A DNA stretch of 64,000 nucleotides from positions 19,207 through 83,206 of the forward strand of contig JAJYRQ010000014.1 in assembly GCA_021794015.1 (NCBI GenBank), given 5' to 3'. The position numbers were made by a program, and so were the translations under genes. The notes below the pieces were generated by a model that did not search any database, had not been told where the DNA came from, and was given only the letters and a program-made list of their open reading frames with translations. The DNA comes from Deltaproteobacteria bacterium. GTDB taxonomy: Bacteria; Desulfobacterota; Binatia; Binatales; Binataceae. Below, piece by piece: positions 15,976 to 24,599 of the stretch (within the stretch, counting starts at the first letter, position 1; each line of letters opens with the position of its first letter).

Positions 15976-17023
15976 GCGGCCTGCCTGCCGGCGCGGCCTG
16001 CGCGGCGGGCAGGCCGCCGCGCTCCAGGTCGTCAAGAATTGTGCGGCAGAGCGTCGGCAGTGCGGCAAGGTCGTCCGGCATTACCAGGGCGCGTCCGGCA
16101 ACGCGGCGCGCCACCTGGGCCAGAAAGCGCGTCTCGTTTAGCAGCATCGCACGGTCGCCGGCGGCGATCCTGAACGTGGCGGTTGCCAGCTCCATGAAGC
16201 ACTGGCGGGGCGTAAGCGCCTGGATGAGGGCGCTGGGCGGCGCGCTAAACCAGGCTTTGAAGCTGTCCGGCGGCTCGTCCCTGAACAGCCGGTAGACGCG
16301 CGCCAGCCTCACCGGCTGGCCGGAAAAGCCGCGAAAGTGGGCCGGCGCAATCCAGCGGCATTTCGAGGTGTAGTGCGCAAAGCGCTTGAGGTCGCGCCGG
16401 TTGATCTTCTGCAGCGCCTGGTAGGAGTCGTCCCATAGCCGCACGCCCGGGTAGCCGGGCAGCACGTAAGGCAGGCCGTCGCCGGCAAGCTCCAGCACCA
16501 GGCAGTCGTCGGTCAGCGTGGGGTAGCCGGCGGCCAGGAAGCTGGCGCTCAGGGTCGACTTGCCGGTGCCGGCCGGCGCGATGAAGGCGCAGGCGCCGCG
16601 TGGCGTCAGCACCGCGGTTGCGTGCAGCGCCTGCCTGCCGCGCGCCTTGAAGACCAGCGGCATCACCTGGTCGAGCGCCAGGTAACGCAGCGTCTCGGGC
16701 GGGATGCTCGCCTTGGTGGCCCGGCAAGTGACGGTCTCGGCCGGGCGGTCGATAAGGAAGTCGGCGCGGCCGGGGAACCTTACCAGGTAGCCGCCCTCGG
16801 TTTCGGCGCAGGCCATCCAGGGTTGGTCGCCCGACCAGCCCCAGCTAAAGGTCCAGCGCGGCGGGCTCGGCCAGGGAGTGGAGCAGGCGTCGAAGCAGAG
16901 GCGAATGACCGGCAGCGCGGCGTGGGCTGGGGCGGGTTTCAGTTCCGGCAAGAGGCGGTTGCTCACGACCAGGTGGCCCCATGCCTGGTAGCGGAACTCG
17001 TCTGGAATTGCAGCTTGGGGCAT
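15899..17023 (-). CDS. HprK-related kinase
   Basis: About 374 residues from the ATG at 17023 (no clear ribosome site). A poorly conserved N-terminal half precedes LHATAVLTPRGACAFIAPAG-TGKSTL, whose P-loop APAGTGKS is at about residues 149-156. TLTDDCLVLEL (169-179) and VLPGYPGVRLW are further HPr-kinase-family positions. HprK-related kinases occur in lasso-peptide (tailoring kinase) and HPr-rel/PqqD clusters; the phosphorylated target is not known. The C-terminal tail is atypical: about 15 residues come from a GC palindromic repeat (15975-16018) and the last 24 (from SRMLKKSF) from the inserted element, so the native end has probably been replaced. Confidence 0.8.
   Translation of the reverse strand: MPQAAIPDEFRYQAWGHLVVSNRLLPELKPAPAHAALPVIRLCFDACSTPWPSPPRWTFSWGWSGDQPWMACAETEGGYLVRFPGRADFLIDRPAETVTCRATKASIPPETLRYLALDQVMPLVFKARGRQALHATAVLTPRGACAFIAPAGTGKSTLSASFLAAGYPTLTDDCLVLELAGDGLPYVLPGYPGVRLWDDSYQALQKINRRDLKRFAHYTSKCRWIAPAHFRGFSGQPVRLARVYRLFRDEPPDSFKAWFSAPPSALIQALTPRQCFMELATATFRIAAGDRAMLLNETRFLAQVARRVAGRALVMPDDLAALPTLCRTILDDLERGGLPAAQAAPAGRPPSRMLKKSFQHPAPSLLSLPGGEKV
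15975..16018. repeat. Dispersed GC palindrome (GCCTGCC/GGCAGGC family), inside CDS
   Basis: Perfect 11-bp arms GGCGGCCTGCC (15975-15985) and GGCAGGCCGCC (16008-16018). It abuts the MITE-like element and is translated as part of the HprK-like C-terminus. Related copies are at 29168-29198, 40731-40760, 53207-53241 and 59195-59218. Confidence 0.6.
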
Positions 17024-17084
17024 CGCGAAAACGACGCGAGCAGCGGGGCTCGCGCAAGCGGGGCGGGCGCTGGCAGCGCCGAGC

Positions 17085-17549
17085 TCAATCTTCTTCGTTT
17101 TTCTTCTTGCGTTTTTTCTTTTGGCCGCTGCCTTGTTGCGTCGTCTTGCGCCCGCTTTTTTCGGAGCCGACGGTGAGTTGAGCGACGCTGGCGTAAGCAA
17201 CGAGCCTGGGGGGAGCGTAGGGGCGGTTGGCCGGCGCGCCGGAGAGCGGGGGCGAGACGGTCTGTTCGCCTTGCGGTGCGTTCTGGAACCGGATGAGGCC
17301 GGCGGCGCCGAGCTCTTCGAGAAAACCGGCCAGGTCGCCCCGCAGCTTCGGCAGCGGGGCGTCATAGGTTGCGGCCAGCGCCGCCTCGACGGCGTCAAGC
17401 GAGGCGGTGGCGGCCAGGGCGCGCCAGATGTCGTTACCCGCACCTTCGAGGCCGAAGTAGCTTCCCGTGGCGAGGCTGAGAATGACGATCTCGTCGCCCA
17501 GCTCGCTCCACGCCGCGTTTTCCTCGCGTATGGCGACCGTGGTTGTCAT
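17085..17549 (-). CDS. PqqD-type RiPP recognition protein fused to lasso-leader-like C-terminus
   Basis: 154 residues. Residues 1-90 are a PqqD domain (ENAAWSELGDEIVILSLATG, GNDIWRAL, FLEELGAAGLIRF), the winged-helix RiPP recognition element that binds precursor leaders. After a Pro/Gly linker, residues 111-128 read YAPPRLVAYASVAQLTVG, which fits the lasso precursor leader pattern YxxPxLxxxGxxxxxTxG except that the mid glycine is alanine. A 26-residue tail follows, ending in KKKRKKKNEED. Normally recognition protein and leader are separate genes. The gene sits between the B2 protease-like gene and the HprK-like kinase. The tail could be a core peptide, or the motif could be an internal docking segment. 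Confidence 0.8.
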   Translation of the reverse strand: MTTTVAIREENAAWSELGDEIVILSLATGSYFGLEGAGNDIWRALAATASLDAVEAALAATYDAPLPKLRGDLAGFLEELGAAGLIRFQNAPQGEQTVSPPLSGAPANRPYAPPRLVAYASVAQLTVGSEKSGRKTTQQGSGQKKKRKKKNEED

Positions 17550-17690
17550 TGGCTTGCCGCGTAACCCTGGGAAAATGATACCGGTTCTCCGGCGTCCTTA
17601 CCTTTTACGATCCGGCCTTCGGCTATCCCGCGCAAGCACCCGGCCGTCTGCCGGCTCCGGTGGTGGCGGCCGAAGAACCCGTTGCTTCTC

Positions 17691-18131
17691 CTAGACTTGT
17701 CCGTGCAGACCGGCCAGCGGCACAAAGTGGGGCTGCCGCGTCGTGCCGGCGATGGTTTCACGGTCGTACTCGAGCCAGGCGTGGGCGCGAAGCTGACCGC
17801 GGGCGTCTTTGGCCACGCCTATTTTAAGCTCCGGGGCTATCCCGCGGCGCACCATCATTGCGCGCGCGGCCAGGGCGCGCACCAGGCAGCCGGAGGTTCC
17901 CGGCACGACCCGGCTTGCCGTCTTGACGGCCCATGCGATGCGATCGGCCGCTTTGGCCTGCGGCTGCGCCGGCACCTGGGGCGTCGCCGCGCTCAGCCGG
18001 GCCAGCCGGCGCCACAGCGCGAAGGGCAGCAGAAGGGCAAGCCTGGTGGCGGACAGTGCCAGCGCCGCGCCGAGCAAAAGCCGGCGCTCGGCCGGCGCAA
18101 GCTTCACGAATTTCAACACTCGGGCGATCAT
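17691..18131 (-). CDS. Lasso peptide biosynthesis B2-type transglutaminase-like protein
   Basis: 146 residues of the PF13471 (Transglut_core3) type. An N-terminal Ala/Leu-rich helical part (residues about 15-50) is followed by RVVPGTSGCLVRALAARAMM with the nucleophile cysteine, then ELKIGVAKD and AHAWLEYDRETIAG with the histidine and an acidic residue. This is the C-H-D set of the leader-cleaving protease of lasso peptide pathways. It starts 21 bp after the Wzc-type kinase gene and is followed 141 bp later by the PqqD fusion. No asparagine-synthetase-like cyclase gene is in the window. Confidence 0.87.
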   Translation of the reverse strand: MIARVLKFVKLAPAERRLLLGAALALSATRLALLLPFALWRRLARLSAATPQVPAQPQAKAADRIAWAVKTASRVVPGTSGCLVRALAARAMMVRRGIAPELKIGVAKDARGQLRAHAWLEYDRETIAGTTRQPHFVPLAGLHGQV

Positions 18132-18152
18132 CGCGGGGTTAAAACTGCCGGG

Positions 18153-20495
18153 CTACGCATCCGCGCTGCGGCTTTCTTCCTGCGGCGTTTCGTCGGCGGC
18201 ATGGTGGTAGTAACGGTAGTAGCTTTCATAGTAGCCGTAGTTGTGGCTGTGCATCGCGACTTTGTTGAGCAGGACGCCGAGAATCCTGGCCCGCGCATGC
18301 TTAAGCTGGGCGCAGGCCGCCTTGGGGTAGTGCACCGAGGTGCTGGAGCTGTCCACCACCAGGATCATGCCGTCCACCATGGTCGAGAGCACCACCGCGT
18401 CGCTCACCGCCATAGTGGGCGGCGAATCGATGACGACGTAACTGTAACGCTCGCGCATCCGGTCGAGCAGCCGGCCCATCGTCTGCGAGGCCAAAAGCTC
18501 GTTGGGATTGGGCGCGTTCATGCCGGCGCTGAGCAGGTGCAGATGTTCGATGGCGGTTGGCTGGATAACCTGTTCTGCCTCTTGGGTGCCGCTTAGGATG
18601 CCGGTAAGTCCGCCGTCATTGCCAAGTCCCAGGTAGGTATGACAGGCCGGGCGGCGCAGGTCGCAGTCCATCAGCAGCACGTTGCCTCCGAGCTGCGCCA
18701 GCACGATGGCAGTGTTGACCGCGCTTACGCTTTTGCCTTCGCGCGGCACGCTGCTGGTCATCAGGATGACCCGGGGCGGGGCGTCGGCGCGGGCCAGCAT
18801 CAGCGCGGTGCGAAAGCTGCGGTAGGCTTCGCTGGCCAGCGAATAAGGCTGATGCAGCGCCACCAGGCGGCTGGCTGGCGCGGGTAGGGACATCGTCTCG
18901 TTGGGCGAAGCGTCTTTCTGCCGCATCCTTCGTAGCGCGCTAAGCCCGTAGCGGCGCGTGTAGGGCCTGCCCTCGGCCTCTGCGAAGTCGGGAATCGAAC
19001 CGAGCGTCGGCAGGTGGAGGCGGCGTTCGACCTTGTCGGTGTTCTCCAGGCGGTTGTCGAGCATTTCCAGCAGGAAGGCAAGGCCGAGTGCGCCGCCCAG
19101 GCTGAGCGGAGCGGCGAGCGCAAAGGTGTGCGCTTTTTTCGGGCTCGAAGCGACCGTGGGCGCCAGCGCCGGGCTGACGATGGACACATTGGAGGACTCG
19201 CTGGCCGCGGCGAAGCTCAGGTTTTTCATCCGCTCGAGCACGCTGTCGTAAAGCCTGCGGTTGGTGTCGACCTCGCGCTGCAGAATGGTATATTCCACCG
19301 CCGCGTCGTTGAGGCTGAGCGCGACCGCTTTTTGGCGGTCCACTTCCTCGGTGAGCTTGCGCTCCTGGGCCAGCGCTTGCTGGTAGGCGGCTTCGGTGGC
19401 GCCGATCGCCTTGGCGACTTCCTGGCCGAGCGTGTTGCGCAGCTCGGCCATCTGCACCTTAAGCCGCGCCAGCGGCGGGTAGGCCGAGGTGAACTGCGCC
19501 TCCATCGCGGCGCTTTTGGCGGTGAGATCGTTGATCTGCGTTTCAAGCCTCTGGATGAGCTGGTTGCTCACCACCGCGGGCAGCGCGCTGTAGTGCCGTT
19601 CGTGGATAAGCTCGACCTGCGCCTCGAATTCGATTCGCTTGACCTGGGCGGTGGTCATGTCCTTGCTTAGCTCGGAGAGGCGGTCGAGCACCATGGTATC
19701 TTTGCCGTTAAGCGCCATCAGGCCGGGGACGATTCCCTTCTGGCGCCGGTAATCGTTGAGCGCCAGCTCCGATTGCTGGAGCCGATGCTTCAAGTCGCCC
19801 AGCTTGCCTTGCAGGAAGTGTTCGGCTTCCTTGCTTGCCGTGCTGTGGCTTTCGATGCCGCTGCGGATGTAGGCCCGGGCGTGGGCGTCGGCCAGGCGCG
19901 CCGACAGCTCGGGATCGGGCGTGGTGAAGCTGATGTCGACCAGCGTGGTGTCCTGGACGACGTGGATATCGAGATAGCCCAGGTAAGCGCCGATGAGCCA
20001 AGGGGCGACGCCGTAGGGGTTTTCTTCGGCGGCGCGCGCTTTGTGTCTGGGCGCGGTATGCGGCGCGAGCAGCCACGCACCGACGCCGCGCAACCGATCC
20101 CAAAGCGTAACGAAAAGCCCCGGGCTTTGCTCGGCGCCGACAAAATTCTTGTCGTCGGCAAGATTCAGGGACCGGATGACGTGGGCCGCCAGCGTCGGGT
20201 TGCGCAAAAGCTCGCGCTGCGTTTTCAGGTAGTCGGGGCCTGCGCTGGCCACCTCGATGGCCAAAAGTGCGCCCACCGGGTCGGTTCCATAGGGCGTTGA
20301 GGGCTCAATGTTGATCGTCGTTGTGGCGGTGTAGAGCGGCGTTTGCGTGGCCAGATGGATCGCCGTGGCCAGCATCGCAACAGCAAAAACTGCGGCGACC
20401 AGCCATAGCCGCTTGCGCACTACACGCCAATATTCCCGCAGCTTTAAATCGGTTCCCTCCTCTTCGGAGCCGGCCTGTGCGAAGCCTGCTCCCAT
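18153..20495 (-). CDS. Wzc-type polysaccharide co-polymerase and tyrosine autokinase
   Basis: 780 residues. Wzz-type N-terminal domain with TM1 (LWLVAAVFAVAMLATAIHLA, about 34-53), a long coiled-coil periplasmic region (about 220-420), TM2 (about 460-480), then a cytoplasmic BY-kinase domain. The kinase has Walker A SSVPREGKSVSA, Walker A' VLLMDCDLRRP and Walker B YVVIDSPP. A tyrosine cluster (NYGYYESYYRYY, residues 752-763) is the autophosphorylation tail. It controls chain length and export of exopolysaccharide. No Wza, Wzx or glycosyltransferase gene adjoins it; instead it heads the operon of RiPP-like genes, which suggests those genes act on a surface or exopolysaccharide-linked product. 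Confidence 0.92.
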   Translation of the reverse strand: MGAGFAQAGSEEEGTDLKLREYWRVVRKRLWLVAAVFAVAMLATAIHLATQTPLYTATTTINIEPSTPYGTDPVGALLAIEVASAGPDYLKTQRELLRNPTLAAHVIRSLNLADDKNFVGAEQSPGLFVTLWDRLRGVGAWLLAPHTAPRHKARAAEENPYGVAPWLIGAYLGYLDIHVVQDTTLVDISFTTPDPELSARLADAHARAYIRSGIESHSTASKEAEHFLQGKLGDLKHRLQQSELALNDYRRQKGIVPGLMALNGKDTMVLDRLSELSKDMTTAQVKRIEFEAQVELIHERHYSALPAVVSNQLIQRLETQINDLTAKSAAMEAQFTSAYPPLARLKVQMAELRNTLGQEVAKAIGATEAAYQQALAQERKLTEEVDRQKAVALSLNDAAVEYTILQREVDTNRRLYDSVLERMKNLSFAAASESSNVSIVSPALAPTVASSPKKAHTFALAAPLSLGGALGLAFLLEMLDNRLENTDKVERRLHLPTLGSIPDFAEAEGRPYTRRYGLSALRRMRQKDASPNETMSLPAPASRLVALHQPYSLASEAYRSFRTALMLARADAPPRVILMTSSVPREGKSVSAVNTAIVLAQLGGNVLLMDCDLRRPACHTYLGLGNDGGLTGILSGTQEAEQVIQPTAIEHLHLLSAGMNAPNPNELLASQTMGRLLDRMRERYSYVVIDSPPTMAVSDAVVLSTMVDGMILVVDSSSTSVHYPKAACAQLKHARARILGVLLNKVAMHSHNYGYYESYYRYYHHAADETPQEESRSADA

Positions 20496-20927
20496 GTCAG
20501 CTTCCGGGGGTACGGTAAGCTGTATGAAGTAAGGGGAGGGTTGTTGGGAGTTTTTCAGGATAATACCCGCCTGCTAGAACCGGCTATCGAGTCCCAGCCA
20601 GAAAGCCAGGCTAGAGCCATTGCTCGATAACTTAAAATTGCCCGACTAAACACGCGTAGTCAAGCCCTCTCTTGCGAACGTAACTGAACACGCAGTAGTC
20701 CGGTTATAAGAGATCGTGATACGCCTGCGGCACCCTTTGAAAAAGCGTGCCAGCCTGGCATAGCTTTGGTAGCGGCTTTGAGGAGGCAGGGGGGGTCCGT
20801 CGGGCTTGCGTCGGCAACTGCAGCGAACGGCGACGCTCGGGCGGTCGGTGCTGCTGATTGAGGGTCGGCCGGCCTGATTGACGCCGGTGCGCCGGCAAGG
20901 TCAAGTAAGCGGGTGGGAAAAGCAGCG
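20496..20927. other. 432-bp divergent intergenic region
   Basis: Lies between the divergent Wzc-type kinase and sat genes and must hold both promoters. It is less GC-rich than the surrounding genes. A possible -10 TATAAG (near 20705) faces sat but without a convincing -35. Two near-identical short motifs (AACACGCGTAGTC, AACACGCAGTAGTC) lie about 40 bp apart near 20650-20700. I find no coding potential or RNA gene. Confidence 0.4.
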
Positions 20928-22160
20928 ATGGAAACTTCGGCGGAGTTGGTGCGCCCCCACGGCAAAGAGCGCCGGCTTAAGCCGCTTCTTGTGCCGGGCG
21001 AGGCGGCGGCCGAGGCGCGCCGGCGCGCTGAAAAACTGAGCAAGGTTCCCCTCAGTTCACGCGAAGCCTCGGACCTGCTGATGCTCGGTATTGGGGCGTT
21101 CACGCCGCTTGGCGGGTTCATGGGATATGAGAATTGGCGGCGGGTATGCGCCGAGCTTATGACCGAGCAAGGAGATTTTTGGCCGATTCCGATCACGCTT
21201 TCAACCGATGGCGCGCGGGCAGCCGAGCTCTCTGTGGGCCAGGAAGTGGCGCTGGTCGAAGAGGAGACCGGGGAGCTTTTGGGGACACTCAAGATTGCCG
21301 AGAAGTACCGGGCCGACAAGGCCTGGCAGTGCCGGCAGGTCTTCGGGACCGAAGATACGTCTCATCCGGGAGTGGCCGGCGTTATGGCCGAAGGCGCGGT
21401 CAACCTGGCCGGTCCGGTAACGGTGCTGAGTGAAGGAGCCTATCCGCAGCACTACCCGGGGATTTACCTGCGGCCGGATGAGACCCGGGCGATCTTTGCC
21501 CGGCACGGCTGGCGCACCGTGGCCGCCCTGCAGTTGCGCAACCCGATGCATCGTTCGCACGAGCACCTGGCCAAGATTGCCATCGAGGTCTGCGACGGTC
21601 TTTTGATCCATCAGAAGCTGGGCCGGCTCAAGCCGGGAGACATACCGGCCGAGGTGCGGGTGCGGGCCGTGGACGCGCTGGTGCGCGGCTATTTTGTGGC
21701 CGCAAGCTGCGTGCAGGCCGGCGTGCCGATCGAGATGCGCTACGGCGGGCCGCGCGAGGCGCTGCTGGACGCGGTCTTTCGCCAGAACTTCGGCTGCAGC
21801 CATCTGATTGTCGGCCGCGACCATGCCGGGGTGGGCGATTTCTATGGGCCGTTCGACGCGCAGCGAATCTTCGACCGGCTGCCGGCCGGGGCGCTCGAGA
21901 TCCGGCCGCTCAAGATCGACTGGACCTTCTATTGCCGCAAGTGCGACGGGATGGCCTCGGGCAGGACCTGCCCGCACGACCCCGCCGAGCGCATCGTGAT
22001 AAGCGGCACGAGGCTGCGCCAAATTTTGTCCGAGGCAGGCGAGGTGCCGGAACATTTCAGCCGCCCGGAGGTGCTCGCGATTCTGCGCGCCTACTATACC
22101 GAAGCGAAGAAGGCGGCCCGGGTCGAGTCGCAGCCGGGCGCCGGACGGCCTGGTTCGTAG
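20928..22160 (+). CDS. sat: Sulfate adenylyltransferase (ATP sulfurylase)
   Basis: 410 residues from the ATG at 20928, which has a GGGTGGGA site; a GTG at 20913 is a weaker alternative. It catalyses sulfate + ATP to APS + PPi, or the reverse. Active-site motifs are [12 protein letters not shown] (about 202-213) with the QxRN and HxxH-type residues, and [12 protein letters not shown] (about 296-307). The C-terminal [15 protein letters not shown] is the zinc-binding cluster typical of dissimilatory Sat. It heads the sat-aprBA-qmoABC operon, so it acts in dissimilatory sulfur metabolism and not in assimilation. Confidence 0.96.
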   Translation: METSAELVRPHGKERRLKPLLVPGEAAAEARRRAEKLSKVPLSSREASDLLMLGIGAFTPLGGFMGYENWRRVCAELMTEQGDFWPIPITLSTDGARAAELSVGQEVALVEEETGELLGTLKIAEKYRADKAWQCRQVFGTEDTSHPGVAGVMAEGAVNLAGPVTVLSEGAYPQHYPGIYLRPDETRAIFARHGWRTVAALQLRNPMHRSHEHLAKIAIEVCDGLLIHQKLGRLKPGDIPAEVRVRAVDALVRGYFVAASCVQAGVPIEMRYGGPREALLDAVFRQNFGCSHLIVGRDHAGVGDFYGPFDAQRIFDRLPAGALEIRPLKIDWTFYCRKCDGMASGRTCPHDPAERIVISGTRLRQILSEAGEVPEHFSRPEVLAILRAYYTEAKKAARVESQPGAGRPGS

Positions 22161-22190
22161 CGGCAAGAGCGAGAGCAAGAGGGGTGCGCG

Positions 22191-22640
22191 ATGCCGACCT
22201 ATGTCAATCCCGACAAGTGCGACGGATGCAAGGCGCTGGATCGCCCGGCGTGCATGTATATCTGTCCCAACGACCTGATGGTGTTGGACCGGGCGCTGGG
22301 CAAGGCCTGGAACCAGGAGCCGGAGCTTTGCTGGGAATGTTACTCCTGCGTCAAGACCTGCCCGCAGACAGCCATCGAGATGCGCGGCTACGGCGACGTT
22401 GTGCCGCTGGGCGCCGCGCTCACGCCGCTGCGCGGCACCGACGCGATCATGTGGATGGTCAAGTACCGCAACCAGCAGGTTAAGCGCTTCAAGTTTCCGA
22501 TTCGCACCACGCCGTGGGGCTCGATCGAACCGTACAAAGGTTTAGAGGCCCCGAATCTGGAAGCGTTAAGGCAGCCCGGGACCGCCGGCTGGCAAAAATA
22601 CCTCGGCGTGGACCGGCTGCCTGTGGCGGCTAAACCTTAG
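22191..22640 (+). CDS. aprB: Adenylylsulfate reductase beta subunit
   Basis: 149 residues. Two [4Fe-4S] clusters: the first through the ferredoxin motif CDGCKALDRPACMYICP (Cys10, 13, 21, 25), the second through CWECYSCVKTCPQ. The C-terminal extension (QVKRFKFPIRTTPWGSIEPY) is the arm that wraps around AprA in known structures. AprB passes electrons between QmoABC and the FAD of AprA. A GAGGGG site precedes the ATG, and sat ends 30 bp upstream. Confidence 0.96.
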   Translation: MPTYVNPDKCDGCKALDRPACMYICPNDLMVLDRALGKAWNQEPELCWECYSCVKTCPQTAIEMRGYGDVVPLGAALTPLRGTDAIMWMVKYRNQQVKRFKFPIRTTPWGSIEPYKGLEAPNLEALRQPGTAGWQKYLGVDRLPVAAKP

Positions 22641-22686
22641 CCGGCCGGCTCGCCGCGCCAGGCGGCCCGGCCCCCGGGAAGGGCCA

Positions 22687-24561
22687 ATGAACGAACCCGC
22701 AGTTGAAGTTGTGGAATGTGACGTCCTGATCTGTGGCGGCGGCATGGCCGGCTGCGGCGCCGCCTACGAGGCCGCCTACTGGGCGCGCGCCGCCAAGTTG
22801 CGCGTGGTGATGGTGGAAAAGGCCGCCGTCGAGCGCAGCGGCGCCGTTGCCATGGGGCTCTCGGCGATCAACTGCTACATGGGCATGAAATGGGGCGAGA
22901 ATCAGCCCGAGGACTTCGTCCGCTACGTGCGCCAGGACTTGATGGGCCTGTGCCGCGAGGACCTGGTCTACGACATCGCGCGCAACGTTGACGCCACGGT
23001 CCACATGTTCGAAGAATGGGGCCTGCCGTTCTTCAAGACGCCCGAGGGACGCTACAAGCGCGAAGGGCGCTGGCAGGTGATGATTCACGGCGAGTCCTAC
23101 AAGCCGATCGTGGCCGAGGCGGCGAAAAAGGCGCTCGGCGAAGGCAACATCTACGAGCGTATCTTCATTGCCAATTTGCTGCTGGACAAGGACGATTCCG
23201 GCCGAATCGCCGGCGCCGTCGGTTTTAGCGTGCGCGATTTCAAGCTCTACATCTTTAAGGCCCGCGCGGTGATCGTCGCCGCCGGCGGCGCCACCCAGGT
23301 CTTCCGGCCGCACGCCGTGGGCGAGGGGCTCGGCCGCATCTGGTACGCGCCGTGGAACACCGGCTCTGCCTACAAGCTGCCGATCCTGGCCGGCGCCGAG
23401 ATGACCCAGATGGAGCACCGGCTGGTGGTGACGCGCTTCAAGGACGGCTACGGGCCGGTCGGGATGTGGTTCTTGCTCTTCAAGGCGACGCTCAAGAACG
23501 CCTACGGAGAGGCGGTCGAAGAGAAATGGGCCGAGCTGCTCAAAGAGTGGCTCCCCTACGGCGCCGGCAAGCCGATCCCGACTCCGCTGCGCAACCATCA
23601 GATGCTGCGCGACTTCGTGGCCGGCGCCGGTCCGCATTACCTGCGCACCGACGAAGCGCTGACCCGGATGTTCGCCGAGACCCAGAACGACCCGCGCAAG
23701 GTGCGCGAGATCGAGGCGGATGCCTGGGAGGACTTCCTCGACATGACGATGTCGCAGGCGCTGCTCTGGGCCTCGCACAACATCGATCCCGCCAAGACCC
23801 CCTCGGAGGTGGTGCTCACTGAGCCCTACCTGGTCGGCTCCCATGGCGCGGCTACGGGCGCCTGGGTGAGCGGCCCCGAGGACCTGGCGCCCAAGGACTA
23901 CTTCTGGGGTTACAACCGGATGACCACGGTCAAGGGGCTGTTCGCCGCGGGCGACGGCGTGGGCGCCTCGGCGCACAAATTTTCCTCGGGCTCCTACGCC
24001 GAGGGGCGACTGGCCGGCAAGGCCGCGCTGGCCTACGTCATGGACACCGCCCAGGCGGCGCAGATCGACCAGCAGCGTGTCGAATCGATCAAACAGGCCC
24101 TGTTCGCGCCGCTCAAAGCCTATGAACAGGCCCAGGCGCGGGTGACGCGCGGCGAGATCAACCCCGCGGTGCTAAACCCCAGGCAGGCGCTGGTGCGGCT
24201 GCAGAAGATCATGGACGAGTATTGCGCCGGCTACGAGGTGGGCTACATGACCAACGGGCCGACGCTGCGGCGCGGGCTTGAGCTGCTCGAACTGCTGCGC
24301 GAGGATATGGCGCACCTGGCGGCGCGCGACCTGCACGAGCTGTTGCGCGCCTGGGAGCTGTGGGACCGCTACTATTGCGCCGAGGCGCACGCGCGTCACA
24401 TCCTGTTCCGCGAAGAAACGCGCTGGCCCGGCTACTATTACCGGGGCGATTTCCCCAAGCTCGATGAGGCCAACTGGCATTGCTTCACCGTCTCTCGTTA
24501 CGACGCCGACAAAAATCAGTGGCAGCTTAACAAAAGACCCTATGTCTCGATCGTTTCCTAG
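22687..24561 (+). CDS. aprA: Adenylylsulfate reductase alpha subunit
   Basis: 624 residues. FAD flavoprotein of the fumarate-reductase type, starting with DVLICGGGMAGCGAAYEAAYWA and including RSGAVAMGLSAINCYMG, RWQVMIHGESYKPIVAEAA and the late FAD segment GLFAAGDGVGASAHKFSSGSY. It interconverts APS and sulfite + AMP at the N5 of FAD with AprB. Length and all family blocks look complete. The sequence alone, without phylogeny, does not tell the reductive from the oxidative type. Confidence 0.96.
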   Translation: MNEPAVEVVECDVLICGGGMAGCGAAYEAAYWARAAKLRVVMVEKAAVERSGAVAMGLSAINCYMGMKWGENQPEDFVRYVRQDLMGLCREDLVYDIARNVDATVHMFEEWGLPFFKTPEGRYKREGRWQVMIHGESYKPIVAEAAKKALGEGNIYERIFIANLLLDKDDSGRIAGAVGFSVRDFKLYIFKARAVIVAAGGATQVFRPHAVGEGLGRIWYAPWNTGSAYKLPILAGAEMTQMEHRLVVTRFKDGYGPVGMWFLLFKATLKNAYGEAVEEKWAELLKEWLPYGAGKPIPTPLRNHQMLRDFVAGAGPHYLRTDEALTRMFAETQNDPRKVREIEADAWEDFLDMTMSQALLWASHNIDPAKTPSEVVLTEPYLVGSHGAATGAWVSGPEDLAPKDYFWGYNRMTTVKGLFAAGDGVGASAHKFSSGSYAEGRLAGKAALAYVMDTAQAAQIDQQRVESIKQALFAPLKAYEQAQARVTRGEINPAVLNPRQALVRLQKIMDEYCAGYEVGYMTNGPTLRRGLELLELLREDMAHLAARDLHELLRAWELWDRYYCAEAHARHILFREETRWPGYYYRGDFPKLDEANWHCFTVSRYDADKNQWQLNKRPYVSIVS

Positions 24562-24599
24562 CGCGGCGGGCCTCCTCAACCCCGGGCGGGCCTAGCGCG

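Noticed and set aside
20496..20927. Riboswitch or tRNA in the sat upstream region
   Set aside because: No cloverleaf, no conserved riboswitch core could be drawn by hand; left as plain intergenic.
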